Of a stretch of 64,000 nucleotides of DNA, positions 48,181 through 58,560 are shown piece by piece. Position 1 is the stretch's first letter; each line of letters opens with the position of its first letter. This DNA comes from Spirodela intermedia. Its lineage: Eukaryota > Streptophyta > Magnoliopsida > Alismatales > Araceae. The position numbers were made by a program, and so were the translations under genes. The stretch spans positions 1,906,501-1,970,500 of the forward strand of contig LR746269.1 of the NCBI GenBank assembly GCA_902729315.2, read 5' to 3'. The notes below the pieces were generated by a model, which was not told where the DNA came from, did no database searches, and was given only the letters and a program-made list of their open reading frames with translations.

Positions 48181-48473
48181 CTTAAATCTTCTCTTTGGGG
48201 TTCAATCTAAGTCTAATTTTTAGTCAGTTAGATTTTCTAAAGATTAAGATAACCCCATTTTGGATAGTCTCTATCCTCTTCTTGGTTCCACATCAAATTT
48301 TCAACAGAAGGAAGATGATAGCATTTGCTGCATAACTCTTCCAAATTCTTCTCAATGCGATTGATGTAATTATCATTTTCTCTTTTTGGAGCTATAGAAG
48401 GTGAGTGTGCATTATATATACCAGAATGGTAGAAATCCAATTTTAGAACAGTGCATTATATGAAGCCTAATTT

Positions 48474-48602
48474 GTTATGTTACTCAAAGAAAAATGATTT
48501 GCATTATATTAATTACTATCAAATGTTAATAAAATTAAATGGAAACTATTAAATATATTTAAGAATATGTTTCATAGATTCTTGCTTAAACATGCAGATT
48601 AT
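48474..48602. repeat. ~130-bp dispersed repeat, second copy
   Basis: Direct copy of 47610-47740 with a few differences. Confidence 0.8.
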
Positions 48603-50029
48603 TCTTGAGAAAATTTTAATTCATGTTCTAACTTATATTTTAGCGAGATTTTTCAAAGTTCATATCGTTGAGAAATATTTTTTAATTGACATTTTAAGTG
48701 AGAAAGGGAGATAGAGAGAAAGGGGGTGGGGACCCTGATGGAGGCTAGACCTTGATGGAGATTTTGGGCATGAAGTGATAGCGATGGCACTCCTCCCTCT
48801 CTGTGACATGTAGAGGTAGTGGTGGCAGCACAGCGGCGGCGGTGATGGCAACGGTAATGGCAGGCCTCCCTTGGGTGACAAACAGAGGTGAGCACAGTCC
48901 TGACACAGTGATGACAATGGCGGCATGACAACGACAGCGACATCCAAGATGGGCTGAGCACGGCGGCATCCGCGGCGGGCTGAGCACGGCAATGTCCATA
49001 AATCATGTCTACGACGGCAGGGCGTTCTCACCTCCAACAATTAAGCTCTGTCAGGGCGACAGGCAGAGCTTAAATGTCCATAAGATAGTAGTGGAATAGG
49101 GGAACCCACGAACAAGTTTTTCATCTTCTGTCTCAATTCATCTTTCATTTTTGTTGATTTTACTAATGAACAGATGAGATTGTTTATCTAGTCAATTACC
49201 TTCTTAGTCAATTGATTTGCTTGAATTTTATTTCAACAGCTTTATTTTTGTCCCTGGGTGACAGATAAAGACAATTTCGATTTTGGTCGTATTTTAATTT
49301 CTTCTTTTACAGAAGTGATGTGTATGACTTTGAGCCCAAATTTTAATGTTTCTTTATCTGTACATATTGTGTAGTCCCTCCCTTCCTCTTCTTCTCCCCT
49401 TCGTTTAGTATCTCGTTGTTGTCTTCCTGGATGCGGAGGCATGAAAATACAACTAGGGATAAGATAGGATAAATCTTCGATAGTTTCTTTCTTACTTTCT
49501 TCAATTCTATAAGTATGTGAGACAATGATTTAATACTGAAGTTGGTAGTCATCCTTGAGCATCAATCTGAACCACCAGAAATTTAAAGGTTATTTCTCAT
49601 ATTTGAGTTGGATATAAACGTAAATTTGACATATTTTTATTTGACGACTAAAAGATCATCAACAATATCCCCGTGATAAGCTATTGTAGTTGATGACATA
49701 ATGACACGATATAGGATAAACACGCTGAACACAGACCTCTCTTAAGGAAGAAAAGAGATGGAGCTTGTACAATAACTCAACTCCGAAAGAGAGAGAGAGA
49801 GAGAGATAACATTGGCCCTTAGAGTGGCCAATCACCCTGATAACTCTTCTTCCTTCCTCCCCTCTAACTCGTGGATAGTGGTTAAATATCGTCTAAGGAA
49901 AAATGCGAAGGATGCCCATGTTCACTTGCGTTGACCCATCATTATTCATGCGGTGAGGGAGGTCAAGGTCTTGGTGGGTGGTCCGACAATAAATGTCGGA
50001 GATACTCCAATAGTGAGGTATGTTTCCTT
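48603..50029. other. Spacer with GC-rich degenerate tract
   Basis: 48740-49040 is GGC/GACGGC-rich and yields overlapping His/Pro/Arg-rich frames on the minus strand that look compositional. 49242-49552 has short minus frames without domains. A GA run lies at 49788-49806. No gene was recognised. Confidence 0.45.
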
Positions 50030-50320
50030 TGGAGGAATTCACTGGAGACCCACTAGAAGGTTACCAATGGAGGAAGTTGGAAGGAAGGGATATTTTCCTA
50101 ACCGAAATGGGTGAAGACATAGAAGGATAGTAGAAGAGGGGGATATGGGAAGAAAGTAGGTCAGGAGGGGAGAGTAATAGAGCGAATGATGTCAGAGGAG
50201 GACGGGATAAATAAACGGGAACAAGGTGAGGAGGGGATCTTATTATAGGAAGATGGGCAACAATGGATCATAAAAGTCGTAGAATGAGAGAGAGAGAGGT
50301 TAATGCATGTGGACAACCCA
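50030..50320 (-). promoter_or_regulatory. Amplified unit copy 3, promoter and leader (minus)
   Basis: Read on the minus strand: a short CT run (50285-50299), ATTCTACGACTTTTATGATC, a TATA-like CCTATAATAAGATCCCC (about 50247-50231), the decayed leader motif TGACCTACTTTCTTCCC (50163-50147), CCATTTCGGTTAGGAAAATA, and CTTCCAACTTCC. No signal-peptide ORF follows, so this copy is probably dead. Confidence 0.55.
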
Positions 50321-50394
50321 CATGAAGAAGATCATAGCACCCCGGTCGGCACTACCTTAGCTTTGGTTTCTTGGACTCCAAATAAACTCTTCCT

Positions 50395-50795
50395 ATCATT
50401 TGTTATCAGTATGATGTCACTGTTGACTATGGACGTATAAATGGATCAATGACTTGGACCTGTGTTAAATCCCAAGGGGAACTCATATCATATCCTTAGC
50501 TTTCGTGCATGGTGTCTCGCTAATTTTACCTTTTAAATTACATGATTCAAAATTACATTGTAAAACTTGAATTTTTATATTTCACATCATCTTCATGCTA
50601 TGGCTCTTTAGGAGATCCATATGGGTAGGTAACTAATCCTTAATTCAACATTCTCATTTTATTTTAGTTTTTTGATTTAGTCAATATATGAGGTGTTACA
50701 TGGTGACTTTATTTTTTTGAAGTTTTGTTATGATCTCATACCAGCTCGCGTAATCCAAGGTGTTCATGAAGCTGAGATAAAATTGTAAGAGAAAA
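50395..50795 (+). pseudogene. Gene Y exon remnants beside unit 3
   Basis: Plus-strand reading CYQYDVTVDYGRINGSMTWT followed by CVKSQGEL (about 50402-50490) and, at about 50698-50790, the decayed HGDL...ILKF block (TACATGGTGACTTTATTTTT, CCAGCTCGCGTAATCCAAGG). Compare the clearer copy at 53098-53510. Confidence 0.4.
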
Positions 50796-51369
50796 TATGC
50801 AAGCATATAATCTAACTAATAACGGAAACTCAATTTCTAGATATCAATGAGAACAAATAGAAAAGATATCACCAAGCTATCAGAAATTCTGATGAGAATA
50901 AAACTTCTACTAAGCACTTCTAATCCACACCTCAATGCCTTTGAGATAACTCACACTCAAGAGTTAACAATAAATTCTTCTCTCCTTTTATAAGGACTTC
51001 TACTATAATAGAAGAAAAAGAAGATACCAAGAGAAGGAATAAAGTTGATGGAAAGAGAATAGATTTAAAAGAGAAATAGTCGAAATGGAGAGAATAGATT
51101 CTTTGAAGTATCTTGATCTACGTACAATTGCAGCCACATGGTATGTGGGAGAGCTTCTCTCGCACTTCTCTAGAATGCATCAGCTGTGATGGACTGACAC
51201 CGTCAACAAAACCCAAAGTTTGTTCGCTCAACTTTATTAGTTATGGTATGTCTCCTTATTTCAAGATTGTGGCTGACCCATTTTTGCTTACTGAAAACTT
51301 ATGAAGAAGATCAGGCTTTTATTTTGGGCTTATTTTCCGAGGAGATCAGGCTCGTGCCAGTGCACGACG

Positions 51370-51702
51370 CTACACATGGCGTGGAGGGGCCGGGGGTGGA
51401 ACGCGGCGGCGAGGTAGATGTAGATGTGGAGACGGTGGTGCACGCAATGGTCTGTGAAGTCCTCCAGCTGGCGGCGGTATCCGCGGTGGATGCGAATACA
51501 TCTTGTCGGATCGCCACCAATCCATGGGCCAAAACTCGGCTACTTCCCTCCTCGACCTGGCCTCCACCAGCGCTGAGTGCGCCTTCTCATGCGTCGCGTG
51601 CTCGGGCCAGGCTGTGTAGACCGATGCCACCGGAGAAGCCCGAACGATGCAGAGGAGAGCGAGGAGGATGACAGCGTCGCGCCGCACTGCCGCCAGATCC
51701 AT
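51370..51702 (-). CDS. Type 1 small signal-peptide, Pro-rich protein, copy b
   Basis: 110 codons from ATG 51702. The N-terminus MDLAAVRRDAVILLALLCIV looks like a secretory signal (basic pair then a hydrophobic core, small residues near 24-27). The predicted mature start is SVYTAWPEHATHEKAHSALV, then EARSRREVAEFWPMDWWRSD, then a Pro-rich tail. It is close to the copy at 59017 up to WRSDK, and after that the tails diverge by frame. A TATA-like TTTAAATA (minus, 51905-51898) lies about 200 bp upstream, with a CTTCACTACCTTCGTACxxx leader shared with copy a. I know no named family with this motif. A secreted or cell-wall role is inference from the signal-like start. Confidence 0.55.
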   Translation of the reverse strand: MDLAAVRRDAVILLALLCIVRASPVASVYTAWPEHATHEKAHSALVEARSRREVAEFWPMDWWRSDKMYSHPPRIPPPAGGLHRPLRAPPSPHLHLPRRRVPPPAPPRHV

Positions 51703-51897
51703 GGTGGAGGGGGGGATAGCTGGACAGTACGAAGGTAGTGAAGAAAGTTGAACGGAGACGAGGAAGCAGGACCGAAGCAGACGGAAGAAGGAGAAGAGGA
51801 CGCAGGAGGATAATCCGACGATAGATTATCCGGACGCGGTCGAAGAAGAGAGAGGGAGAGGGAGAATAATATGCCGGGAGTTATTCTCCTCTCCCCC

Positions 51898-51905
51898 TAT
51901 TTAAA
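51898..51905 (-). promoter_or_regulatory. TATA-like box for type 1 copy b
   Basis: CTCTTTAAATAGGGG on the minus strand, about 195 bp before the ATG. The same sequence context recurs at about 56290 (CTTCTTTAAATGGGG) without a following type 1 ORF. Confidence 0.5.
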
Positions 51906-52399
51906 GAGGCCGACTTTATCCTCGTGAGAGAAGGGGAAAAGTCGAAAAGAAAGGGAGGGAAGCTTGAAACGAGAGAGGTCCCGTCGGAGGAGTAAGGGGG
52001 GTTCTCGAGGAGTAGTCTGGTGTACTGGTGGTGCTGGTGTATCGGCGGAACACAGTCTCGGAGTCGGCTGAGAGCCTAGGAAGAAGAGAGCTGTCGTGTC
52101 AAGCTCCTTCTCCCCTTTCTTCTTCCCCCCTTGTAAGCTTCTGAGTTCAGTGGAACCTTTCTCCCGTGCATTATCGCCGTAGGGACAGTGGGAGCTCCCG
52201 TAGGTGACGTAAAGCTGCCCGGCGTTGACTAGGCAACGGTTGGTGGCGGTCTTGGGTGACGAAGCAGGCGGGTCGGGTTTATCACCCGTGACAGTTGGGT
52301 ACTGTGGCCGGCGGCCCTATTGCGGGTGTTTGTCCTGCGGAGCCCGGGCCCCAGCCGCGGCTCCTGGTCCCGTCCATGCCAACGCCAACTCCGCCTGCT

Positions 52400-52488
52400 C
52401 GTAAGTCACCGACCTCCCGGCGGAGCCAGGAGGACGTGAAGGAGGAGGAGGACGGCAGCCGAACGCACCTTTAGTTCCAGATCCATGC
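52400..52488 (-). pseudogene. Type 2 signal-peptide ORF, copy d (early stop)
   Basis: From ATG 52488 it reads MDLELKVRSAAVLLLLHVLL then APPGGR and a stop (TGA). DNA coding for the DGARSRG segment continues downstream in another frame. The hydrophobic start is the best preserved of the type 2 copies. Either the copy is frameshifted or an intron beginning GTGACT is present; I cannot tell. Confidence 0.4.
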
Positions 52489-52559
52489 AACCATGAGAGG
52501 TTCAGCTGGATGAGACGGGAAGGGATGTTCCGTCAACGAGTAAGTGCACAATGAGATAA

Positions 52560-52805
52560 AGGTTATCAGTGAAGGAAGTTGGAAGGACGAGATATCTTCC
52601 TAGCCGAAATGGGTAAAGCAATAAAAGGATAGTTGGAGAGGTGGAAATGGGGAGAAATCAGGTCAGGAGGGGAGAGGAAGAGAGAGGATGATATCGAGGG
52701 AGAAGTAGGGGATGAGGCCGCCGGGAAGAGGCGGGGGAGGGGATCTTATGGTTGGAAGAGGGGGAGCGGTGGACATATAAAAGCCGTAGAATGAGAAAGT
52801 GAGAT

Positions 52806-52847
<42 letters not shown>

Positions 52848-52850
52848 ATG
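52560..52850 (-). promoter_or_regulatory. Amplified unit copy 4: CT tract, TATA-like region and leader (minus)
   Basis: CT run 52844-52810 (minus), CATTCTACGGCTTTTATATG, CCATAAGATCCCCTCCCC (weak TATA), TGACCTGATTTCTCCCC (52665-52649), CCATTTCGGCTAGGAAGATA. It leads into the type 2 copy d start. Confidence 0.6.
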
Positions 52851-53097
52851 AAGGTAGACCATTCACGTACGAAAAAGATTGACAATATGGTTCCCATCGG
52901 ACTGGGGCTGACACCCGAGGCTGAAACCCCCACAGAAGTCTAACGGATTAGGTTACGAAAGCTTCCCAGAATATGTAGTCTGCCCTGAAGATGCTTTTAT
53001 TGTTTTTTAACTAAGATAGTAAATTAAAAATAGTTATTGATAATAACATAGCGCCTAGCTGTGCACTACCCCAGTTGCGGTTTCTCAAAGTCCACGT

Positions 53098-53515
53098 CAA
53101 CACCCTACCATTTGCTATCAGTATGACATCATATCTGACTACAGATGTACAAATGGATCAACGACTTGGACCAGTGTTAAAATCCAAGGGGAACTTGACC
53201 AAGTGCGCTTTGGTGCACGTCATCTTTCTAATTTTACCTTTTAAATAAGAAGATTACCAACTACATTGTAAACTTTGATTTTTACAATTCACATTTTCCT
53301 CATGCTATATACATGGCTCTTTTGGAGGTTCATAACAATAGGTAACTAAGACTTACTATAAAGTATCATTTTTTATTTTTTGTTTTTTATTTTTATTTTC
53401 TGAATTATCGCGTCACATGGTGATGTTGACTAATTTGAAGTTTTGTTAATATCTCAAACCTACTCGCGCAATCAAAGGTGGTGATGAAGCTCGGATTAAA
53501 TCAAGTTCACACATC
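53098..53515 (+). pseudogene. Gene Y exon remnants beside unit 4 (clearest copy of the upstream exon)
   Basis: The plus strand reads PTICYQYDIISDYRCTNGST, then TWTSVKIQGELDQVRFGARH and LSNFTF before a stop (53098-53244). At 53410-53500 lies the TCACATGGTGAT ... CTCGCGCAATC block of the HGDLAILKF exon, already frameshifted. The retroelement LTR begins at 53517, inside or at the end of this exon. Confidence 0.45.
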
Positions 53516-53516
53516 A

Positions 53517-53983
53517 TGTTAGATCCCTATTCGGCCTATTATTTGATCTCCTACTCGGCCTACTATCTTTCAGGCCTTATTAGCCTTACTTTTTATAACT
53601 CTATCATATTATTTTTAGGCGTGTCCTGTGTAGCCCTTTTTTCTCTTCTCCACCGCACTTCTTCTTTCCTCCTCTCTTGAAGTTAACAAAATATCATAAC
53701 CATTGGGGCACCAGATTATTTGTTATTTCAAATCAGATCAGGCCTTGCTTCACAATAGGGCCCAGGCATCATCTCACTTGCATCGAGATCATCTCTCTCA
53801 CTTCCTGATCAAGGCTCATGCATCATGCGTCATCTGTCATCTGTACATCTTCTCTCTATCGGTGAGAAAAGTGTCAACTATTGTTGATTATTGGATTCAG
53901 ACCAAGTCTGCCCAGAGAGATCAAAGAAACTTGTTAGCCACAACATTTCCAGCATCTTTATGGGATTCAGGTTGAATCTAACA
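53517..53983 (+). mobile_element. LTR of copia element E, 467 bp with clear ends
   Basis: The 5' end TGTTAGATCC and the 3' end GAATCTAACA form the short inverted repeat TGTTAGAT/ATCTAACA. It is followed seven bases later by TGTATTAGAGCTATGAC, a one- or two-base decay of the primer site TGGTATCAGAGC. A possible TATA is TTTTTATAACTC at about 53590. Confidence 0.85.
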
Positions 53984-54540
53984 AATTATTTGTATTAGAG
54001 CTATGACATGAATCACATTTTGAGACAAAAAAAAAATGTGAAAGTATATAGATTGTACATCTGATATACCTCAGCTAAAAGATAAATTTGATTCTTCTAC
54101 TAGAGTTGGATATGAACAGGAGTTAGAAGAATGATATGTGAATAATTTCAAGATTCTAACTTGGATCAACAACTCAGTTGAAAAAAATATTGATTTACAA
54201 TTAACAAAGTTTTCTACTGCTAAATTGCTGGGGACTATCTGGCCTCTCTTCATATACAATCAAATTTTGTGAGATAATATAAACTCAAAGGTGATTAAAT
54301 CTGCTCATCAAGAATCTCAATCTTTTAAAGATTTTTATTCTCATTTCACTGCGATATGGAACCAACTTGCTTTTATAGTACCACAATTTATTCAAAGCAA
54401 CACAGATTTTATAGAATATCATTAAAAGAAGAAGTTGACACAATTTTTGATGGCTCTTTGAGAAGAGGCCATTTATTCAAACCACATAAAATCCTTGTGT
54501 CATTTTGGTAATGAGTTTTTCATTTCTTGTTTCCTTCACA
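53984..54540 (+). mobile_element. Gag remains of copia element E
   Basis: The reading DKFDSSTRVGYEQELEE (about 54080-54130), then LTWINNSVEKNIDLQLTKFS and TAKLLG, ESQSFKDFYSHFTAIWNQLA, and KLTQFLMAL*EEA near 54435-54470 matches the copia UBN2-type gag (WxxxNxxIxxWxxxSVxxxIxxQLxxFxTAKExWDxL). Frameshifts and stops present. Pol and the second LTR are missing. The element breaks off against the type 1 gene fragment. Confidence 0.7.
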
Positions 54541-54589
54541 GCTTCCACAAGTGCATAGTGAACATTTAACTCTAACAAGCTCGAGGTGA

Positions 54590-54826
54590 CTACAGTGGCC
54601 CCAGAGGTGGAGGCGGTGGTTCACCTAAATTAGATACGCCAGACTTTCTTTTAAGTGGCGGCGGTGTCCGCGGCGGCCGCGGTGGCGGCAATGGCCGCAG
54701 TGGACGTCCACGCTTGTTGTCGGACCGCCACTGGTCCAGGCACCAAAACTTGGCTCCTTCCCTCCACAACCTGGCCTCCACCAGCGCTGAGTGCACCTTC
54801 TCATGCGTCGCGTGCTCGGGCCAGGG
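54590..54826 (-). pseudogene. Type 1 signal-peptide protein, copy c, 5' truncated
   Basis: Minus reading WPEHATHEKVHSALVEARLW, then EGAKFWCLDQWRSDNKRGRP, a Pro-rich tail and GEPPPPPLGPL at the end, as in the copy at 59017. Homology stops at 54826 just before the Trp. The signal-peptide half is replaced by unit 5 sequence running in the opposite direction. An internal Met could start a 68-residue cytosolic product, but I read this as a broken copy. Confidence 0.6.
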
Positions 54827-54829
54827 TAA

Positions 54830-55366
54830 GTTTTAGTTACCTACTGATTTGGACCTCCAAAAGAGCCATATATATATAATGAAAAAAATGTGAAGTTTAG
54901 AAAGTAAAGTTTATACTGTAATTTGTAATCTTCTTAGTTAAAAGGTAAAATTCGCAAGATGCCGTGCACCAAATCGCAATTCGTCAAGTTGCCCTTGGGG
55001 TTTAACACAGGTCAAAGTCGTTGACGCATTTGTACATCTGTAATCAGATATGATGTCATACTGATAGCAAATGGTAGGGTGTTGACTTGGACTTTGAGAA
55101 ACCACAACAGGGGTAGTGCACAGCGAGGCGCTATGTTTGTTAAAAAACTATTTCTAATTTACTATCTTTGTTATTATAGCGAGGCGCTATAATATCAACA
55201 ACTATTTCTAATTTACTATCTTTGTTAAAAAATAATAAAAGCATCTTCAGGGCAGACTACATATTCTGGGAAGCTTTCGGAACCTAATCCGTTAGACTTC
55301 TGGCCCCGGTCCAATGGGAACCATGTTGTCAACCATTTTCATGCGTGAATGGTCTACCTTCATTAA

Positions 55367-55409
<43 letters not shown>

Positions 55410-55445
55410 CTACGACTTTTATGTCCGCCGCTGCCCCTCTTCTGA
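54830..55445 (+). repeat. Amplified unit copy 5: conserved block and CT tract
   Basis: Contains GGTAAAATTCGCAAGATGCC, CCCTTGGGGTTTAACACAGG, ATGATGTCATACTGATAGCA, GACTTGGACTTTGAGAAACC, AAAGCATCTTCAGGGCAGAC, CCGGTCCAATGGGAACCATG and a CT run (55371-55407). A 55-bp internal duplication repeats GAGGCGCTAT ... ACTATTTCTAATTTACTATC (55125-55225). On the minus strand (about 55090-54945) the gene Y reading STTLTCVKPQGQLDELRFGA RHLANFTF is still open. Confidence 0.65.
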
Positions 55446-55452
55446 ATAAAAG
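55445..55452 (+). promoter_or_regulatory. TATA-like box of unit 5
   Basis: AATAAAAGATCCC. The same position in other units reads TATAATAAGATCCCC (unit 3) and ATTATAAGATCCCC (unit 8). Confidence 0.45.
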
Positions 55453-55707
55453 ATCCCATCCCCCTCCTCTTCCCGGCGGCTTTATCCCCTCCTTCTCTCT
55501 CGATATCACCCTATCTCGCCTCTCCCCTCCTGACCTGATTTCTCCCCATTTCCACATATCCAACTATCTTTTTATTGCTTTACCCATTTCGGCTAGGAAG
55601 ATATCTCGTCCTTCCAACTTCCTCCGATAACTTTCATCAGGTCGTGCACTTACTCGTCGAAGGAACTCCCGTTCCCCGTCTCATCCAGCTGAACCTCTCC
55701 TGGTTGC

Positions 55708-55806
55708 ATGGATCTAGAAGTAAAGGTGCGTTCGGCTGCCATCCTCCTCTTCCTCCTGGCTCCGCTGGGAGGTCGGGATTTCACCGCATGGGCCAAACCG
55801 GTGACT
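55708..55806 (+). pseudogene. Type 2 signal-peptide ORF, copy b (short)
   Basis: From ATG 55708 it reads MDLEVKVRSAAILLFLLAPL, then GGRDFTAWAKPVT and stop (TAA). DNA matching the DGARSRG part follows at about 55815-55860 in a different frame. The leader TGACCTGATTTCTCCCC lies at 55531-55547. Confidence 0.4.
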
Positions 55807-56639
55807 TAAGAGCAGGCGGAGTTGGCGCCGGCATGGACGGGGCTAGGAGCCGCGCCTGGGGCTCCGGCTCTGCAGTACAAACAACCCGCAATACGGCCAC
55901 CGGCCCCAGCACCCAACTGTCACAGGTGATAAATCCGACCCGCCTGCTTCGTCACCCTAGACCGTTGCCCAGTCAACGCCGGGCAGCCTTACGTCACCTG
56001 CGGAAGCTCCCACCGACCCAACGGCGATAAGGCATGGGAGAAAGGTTCCACTGAACTCAGCAGCTGACAAGGGGGGAAGAAGAAAGGGGAGGAGCTTGAC
56101 ACGACATCTCTCTTCTCCCTAGGCTCTCAGTCAACTCTGAGACGGTGTTCTGCCAATACACCAGCGCCACTAGTACACCCGACTCCTCAAGAGCTCCCCC
56201 ACTTCTCCGACGAGACCTCTCTCATTTTCAAGCATCCCTCCTTTTTGTCCTCGACTTTTCCCCTCCTCTCTCAAGGATAAACGCGGCCTTCTTTAAATGG
56301 GGGGGAGGGGAATAACTTCCGCCGTATTATTCTCCCTCTCCGCCTCCCTCTCCCTCTCCCTCTCCGTCTCTCTTCTTCGGCCGCGTCCGGATAATCTGTC
56401 GTCGGATTATCCTCCTGCGTCCTCTTCTCCTTAGACGGGTTCTTCACCGAGTCTTCTGCTTGGGGTCTCTCATAGATCCGGATGGTTCGTTCCAGATCCA
56501 GGAGGCTCAGTCCACCGAGTCTTCGTCATACTGCGTCCTCCGTGCGGCCCACGCGTGAGCCACACGAGTGAGATGCCTGCCTTCGATTGCGTCCATCTCT
56601 CTCCCGATTCAACCCCGTCGAGTGGTTCCGAGGGTGTCA

Positions 56640-56860
56640 CATTCTCCCCCACGTGACATCCTTCGATATTATCCTCTCTTCTGCACCCTCCTCCTGACCA
56701 TGTTTCTCCCCAATTGCCCCCTCTCCTACTGTCTTCTTACTTCTTTTCCCATTTCTGCTAGGAAAATATCCCCTCCTCCAACTGTCTCCACTGATAACCT
56801 TTGTTCCGTCGTGCACTTCCTAGTTGGCGGAACTCCAGTTGCACCCTATAACGCTTACAT
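56640..56860 (+). promoter_or_regulatory. Amplified unit copy 6 leader
   Basis: CTTCGATATTATCCTCTCTT, TGACCATGTTTCTCCCC (56695-56711, two changes from consensus), CCATTTCTGCTAGGAAAATA, GTCGTGCACTTCCTAGTTGG. It lacks the CT tract. Its left neighbour is the segmental duplicate ending near 56460. Confidence 0.5.
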
Positions 56861-57083
56861 GGATTTGGCTGTAAGGGTGCGTTCCGCCGCCGTCCTCCCT
56901 CTCCTCCACGTCCTCCTGCTTCCGCTGGACGGTCGGGATTCCACGTACGGAAGTGACCAACGAGCAGGCGGAGTCGGCATTGGCGTCGACGGTGCCAGGA
57001 GCCGCGGCCAGGGCCCGAACCACCAGATCGAAATGCTTAGCCCCAGGGGGCTTCCACCGACATCAGTGCGTTTTTTCCTATAA
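56861..57083 (+). CDS. Type 2 small signal-peptide ORF, copy c (intact)
   Basis: About 73 codons from the ATG at about 56859-56861: MDLAVRVRSAAVLPLLHVLL, LPLDGRDSTYGSDQRAGGVG, IGVDGARSRGQGPNHQIEML, then a short tail. It is the only type 2 copy that keeps both the long hydrophobic start and the DGARSRG segment in one frame. It has no close match to a peptide-hormone motif I know. It would be secreted if the hydrophobic start works as a signal. The 3' flank after the stop is shared with copy a. Confidence 0.45.
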
Positions 57084-57199
57084 ATATGGTCAATAGTAGA
57101 GAAGAGGAAAAGTACTGTTCGGAAAGGAAATTAATGACCAAAGATACACCAAATTATCGGCCATTATCTTGTTGAATATATACATAATTAAATTGCGAA

Positions 57200-58560
57200 G
57201 AATATATCTGATAGATCATCTCGTCTCCTGTGTCATCTTCCTCAATGGCGACATCTTCGTGTAACTGGGCGCCACTTCCTGTGACTATTGCTAGGGAATA
57301 GGAGTCTAACCATCACAATCCTGTTACGTCTGAAATATATTACCCATGGCGGCACATGGTCTCAAACTTAAGACTATTTAGACATTGAGTATCCCCTCCC
57401 CCTATTCGCCAAATAAAATGAGTTCGAGTAAGCCACTTGTGTCTTCTTTTGAACATTTCATCATCTCTACCTTTATCAACTTCAATAGATGCTACTTTGT
57501 GGATGACCAATAAACTGCGAACCTGACCTATGGCAGCATTCAAATGCTCACCTCTATTCAGCATATTGTATTGAAGTCTACCACTCTATAGAATTAATAT
57601 TTATGAATAAAATATAGTTTTAAAGAGATAAATTCTTTTTTAGCGTACTTGTTTATTTTGATGTGGCCAACCATTTGATCATTTTGGTTATATTTAAAAT
57701 TATTTTCAACTTTTAAAACTGCCTATTAGTACACACGTTTATATCTTAATTATACAAGCAAATGTCTAAGGATCAAGATAGAAATCCATGACTTCTCCCT
57801 TGAGTGGGATTGCAAAATAGGCATCATTTCTTTCTACGATCCTTCTACTTCTGTCTTCTTTATTAAACTCTTCCTCTTATATTTTCATGAACAACCTCTT
57901 CTGATATTTCAAAATTTCAATGCTCCTCTAAAAAACAAGGTACTTCTCGCCTAACAAATCAAATTTAGTTATGTATTGACAACAGACATGACGAAGATGA
58001 AAGAATAATCATGGTAGAGAGAAACAAGAACTCTGACAATGGAAGAGGATGCTCACCTCTAAGTATAATGGTGGCATTGAATTGGGTGGACATGGAAGAG
58101 TACAGAGGAAACGGCCAACGTCGGAAACTTGCCATCTCACTTCACCAACACCCTGAATTGCGCAAGCTGGTCTGAGATCTGAGTGAAACTTCAAAATAGC
58201 AAGATCACCATGTGAAACTGATTTATTGACGAAATTAAAAAACCAAAAAATAAAAATGGGTACTTTGAAGTAAGTCTGTGTTAGCTACTCATGTGGATCT
58301 CCTAAATATCCATATATAGCATGAGAAATGCGAATTTTGGAGATCCAACTTTTATGGGGTAATTTAGAATCTTGTTAATTAAAACGTGAAATCGGCAAGA
58401 CAGCGTGAACCAAAGCGAAGCATGGAACACCAAACCGCACTCAGTTAGCTTCCCCTTGGGGATTAACATGGGTCCACATCGCTGTTCTATTTAACACGGT
58501 CAACGATGATGTCATAAGGATAACAAATGGTAGGGAGAGTTGACTTGGAGTATGAAAAAC
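57200..58560 (-). pseudogene. Gene Y copy 2: longest run of exon-like remains
   Basis: Minus strand, in order. A damaged copy of the YQYDII...VKPQG exon lies at about 58545-58390. SHGDLAILKFHSDLRPACAI, then QGVGEVRWQVSDVGRFLCTL and PCPPNSMPPLYLE lie at about 58216-58062, ending at a GTGAGC donor. DLLGEKYLV ... SIEILKYQKRLFMKI lies at about 57962-57890. RIVERNDAYFAIPLKGEVMD lies at about 57830-57770. HLNAAIGQ ... VRSLLVIHKVASIEVDKGRD lies at about 57550-57470. An acidic AQLHEDVAIEEDDTGDE lies at about 57270-57225. Stops in some segments show it is damaged. Acceptor- and donor-like sites flank several blocks. I cannot name the family. Confidence 0.5.

Larger units (their letters stand above)
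51740..52520 (-). repeat. Segmental duplicate of 55690-56460, inverted
   Basis: The reverse complement follows 55690-56460 for most of its length: GAAAGGTTCCACTGAACTCA, CTTGACACGACAGCTCTCTT, CGGATAATCTATCGTCGGAT, CCTCCTGCGTCCTCTTCTCC and others. Both copies carry the type 2 start at one end and the TTTAAAT box at the other. Confidence 0.75.

Noticed and set aside
48653-49040. His/Cys/Arg-rich minus-strand frames
   Set aside because: Three overlapping frames open together over GC-rich degenerate repeats, so composition explains them.
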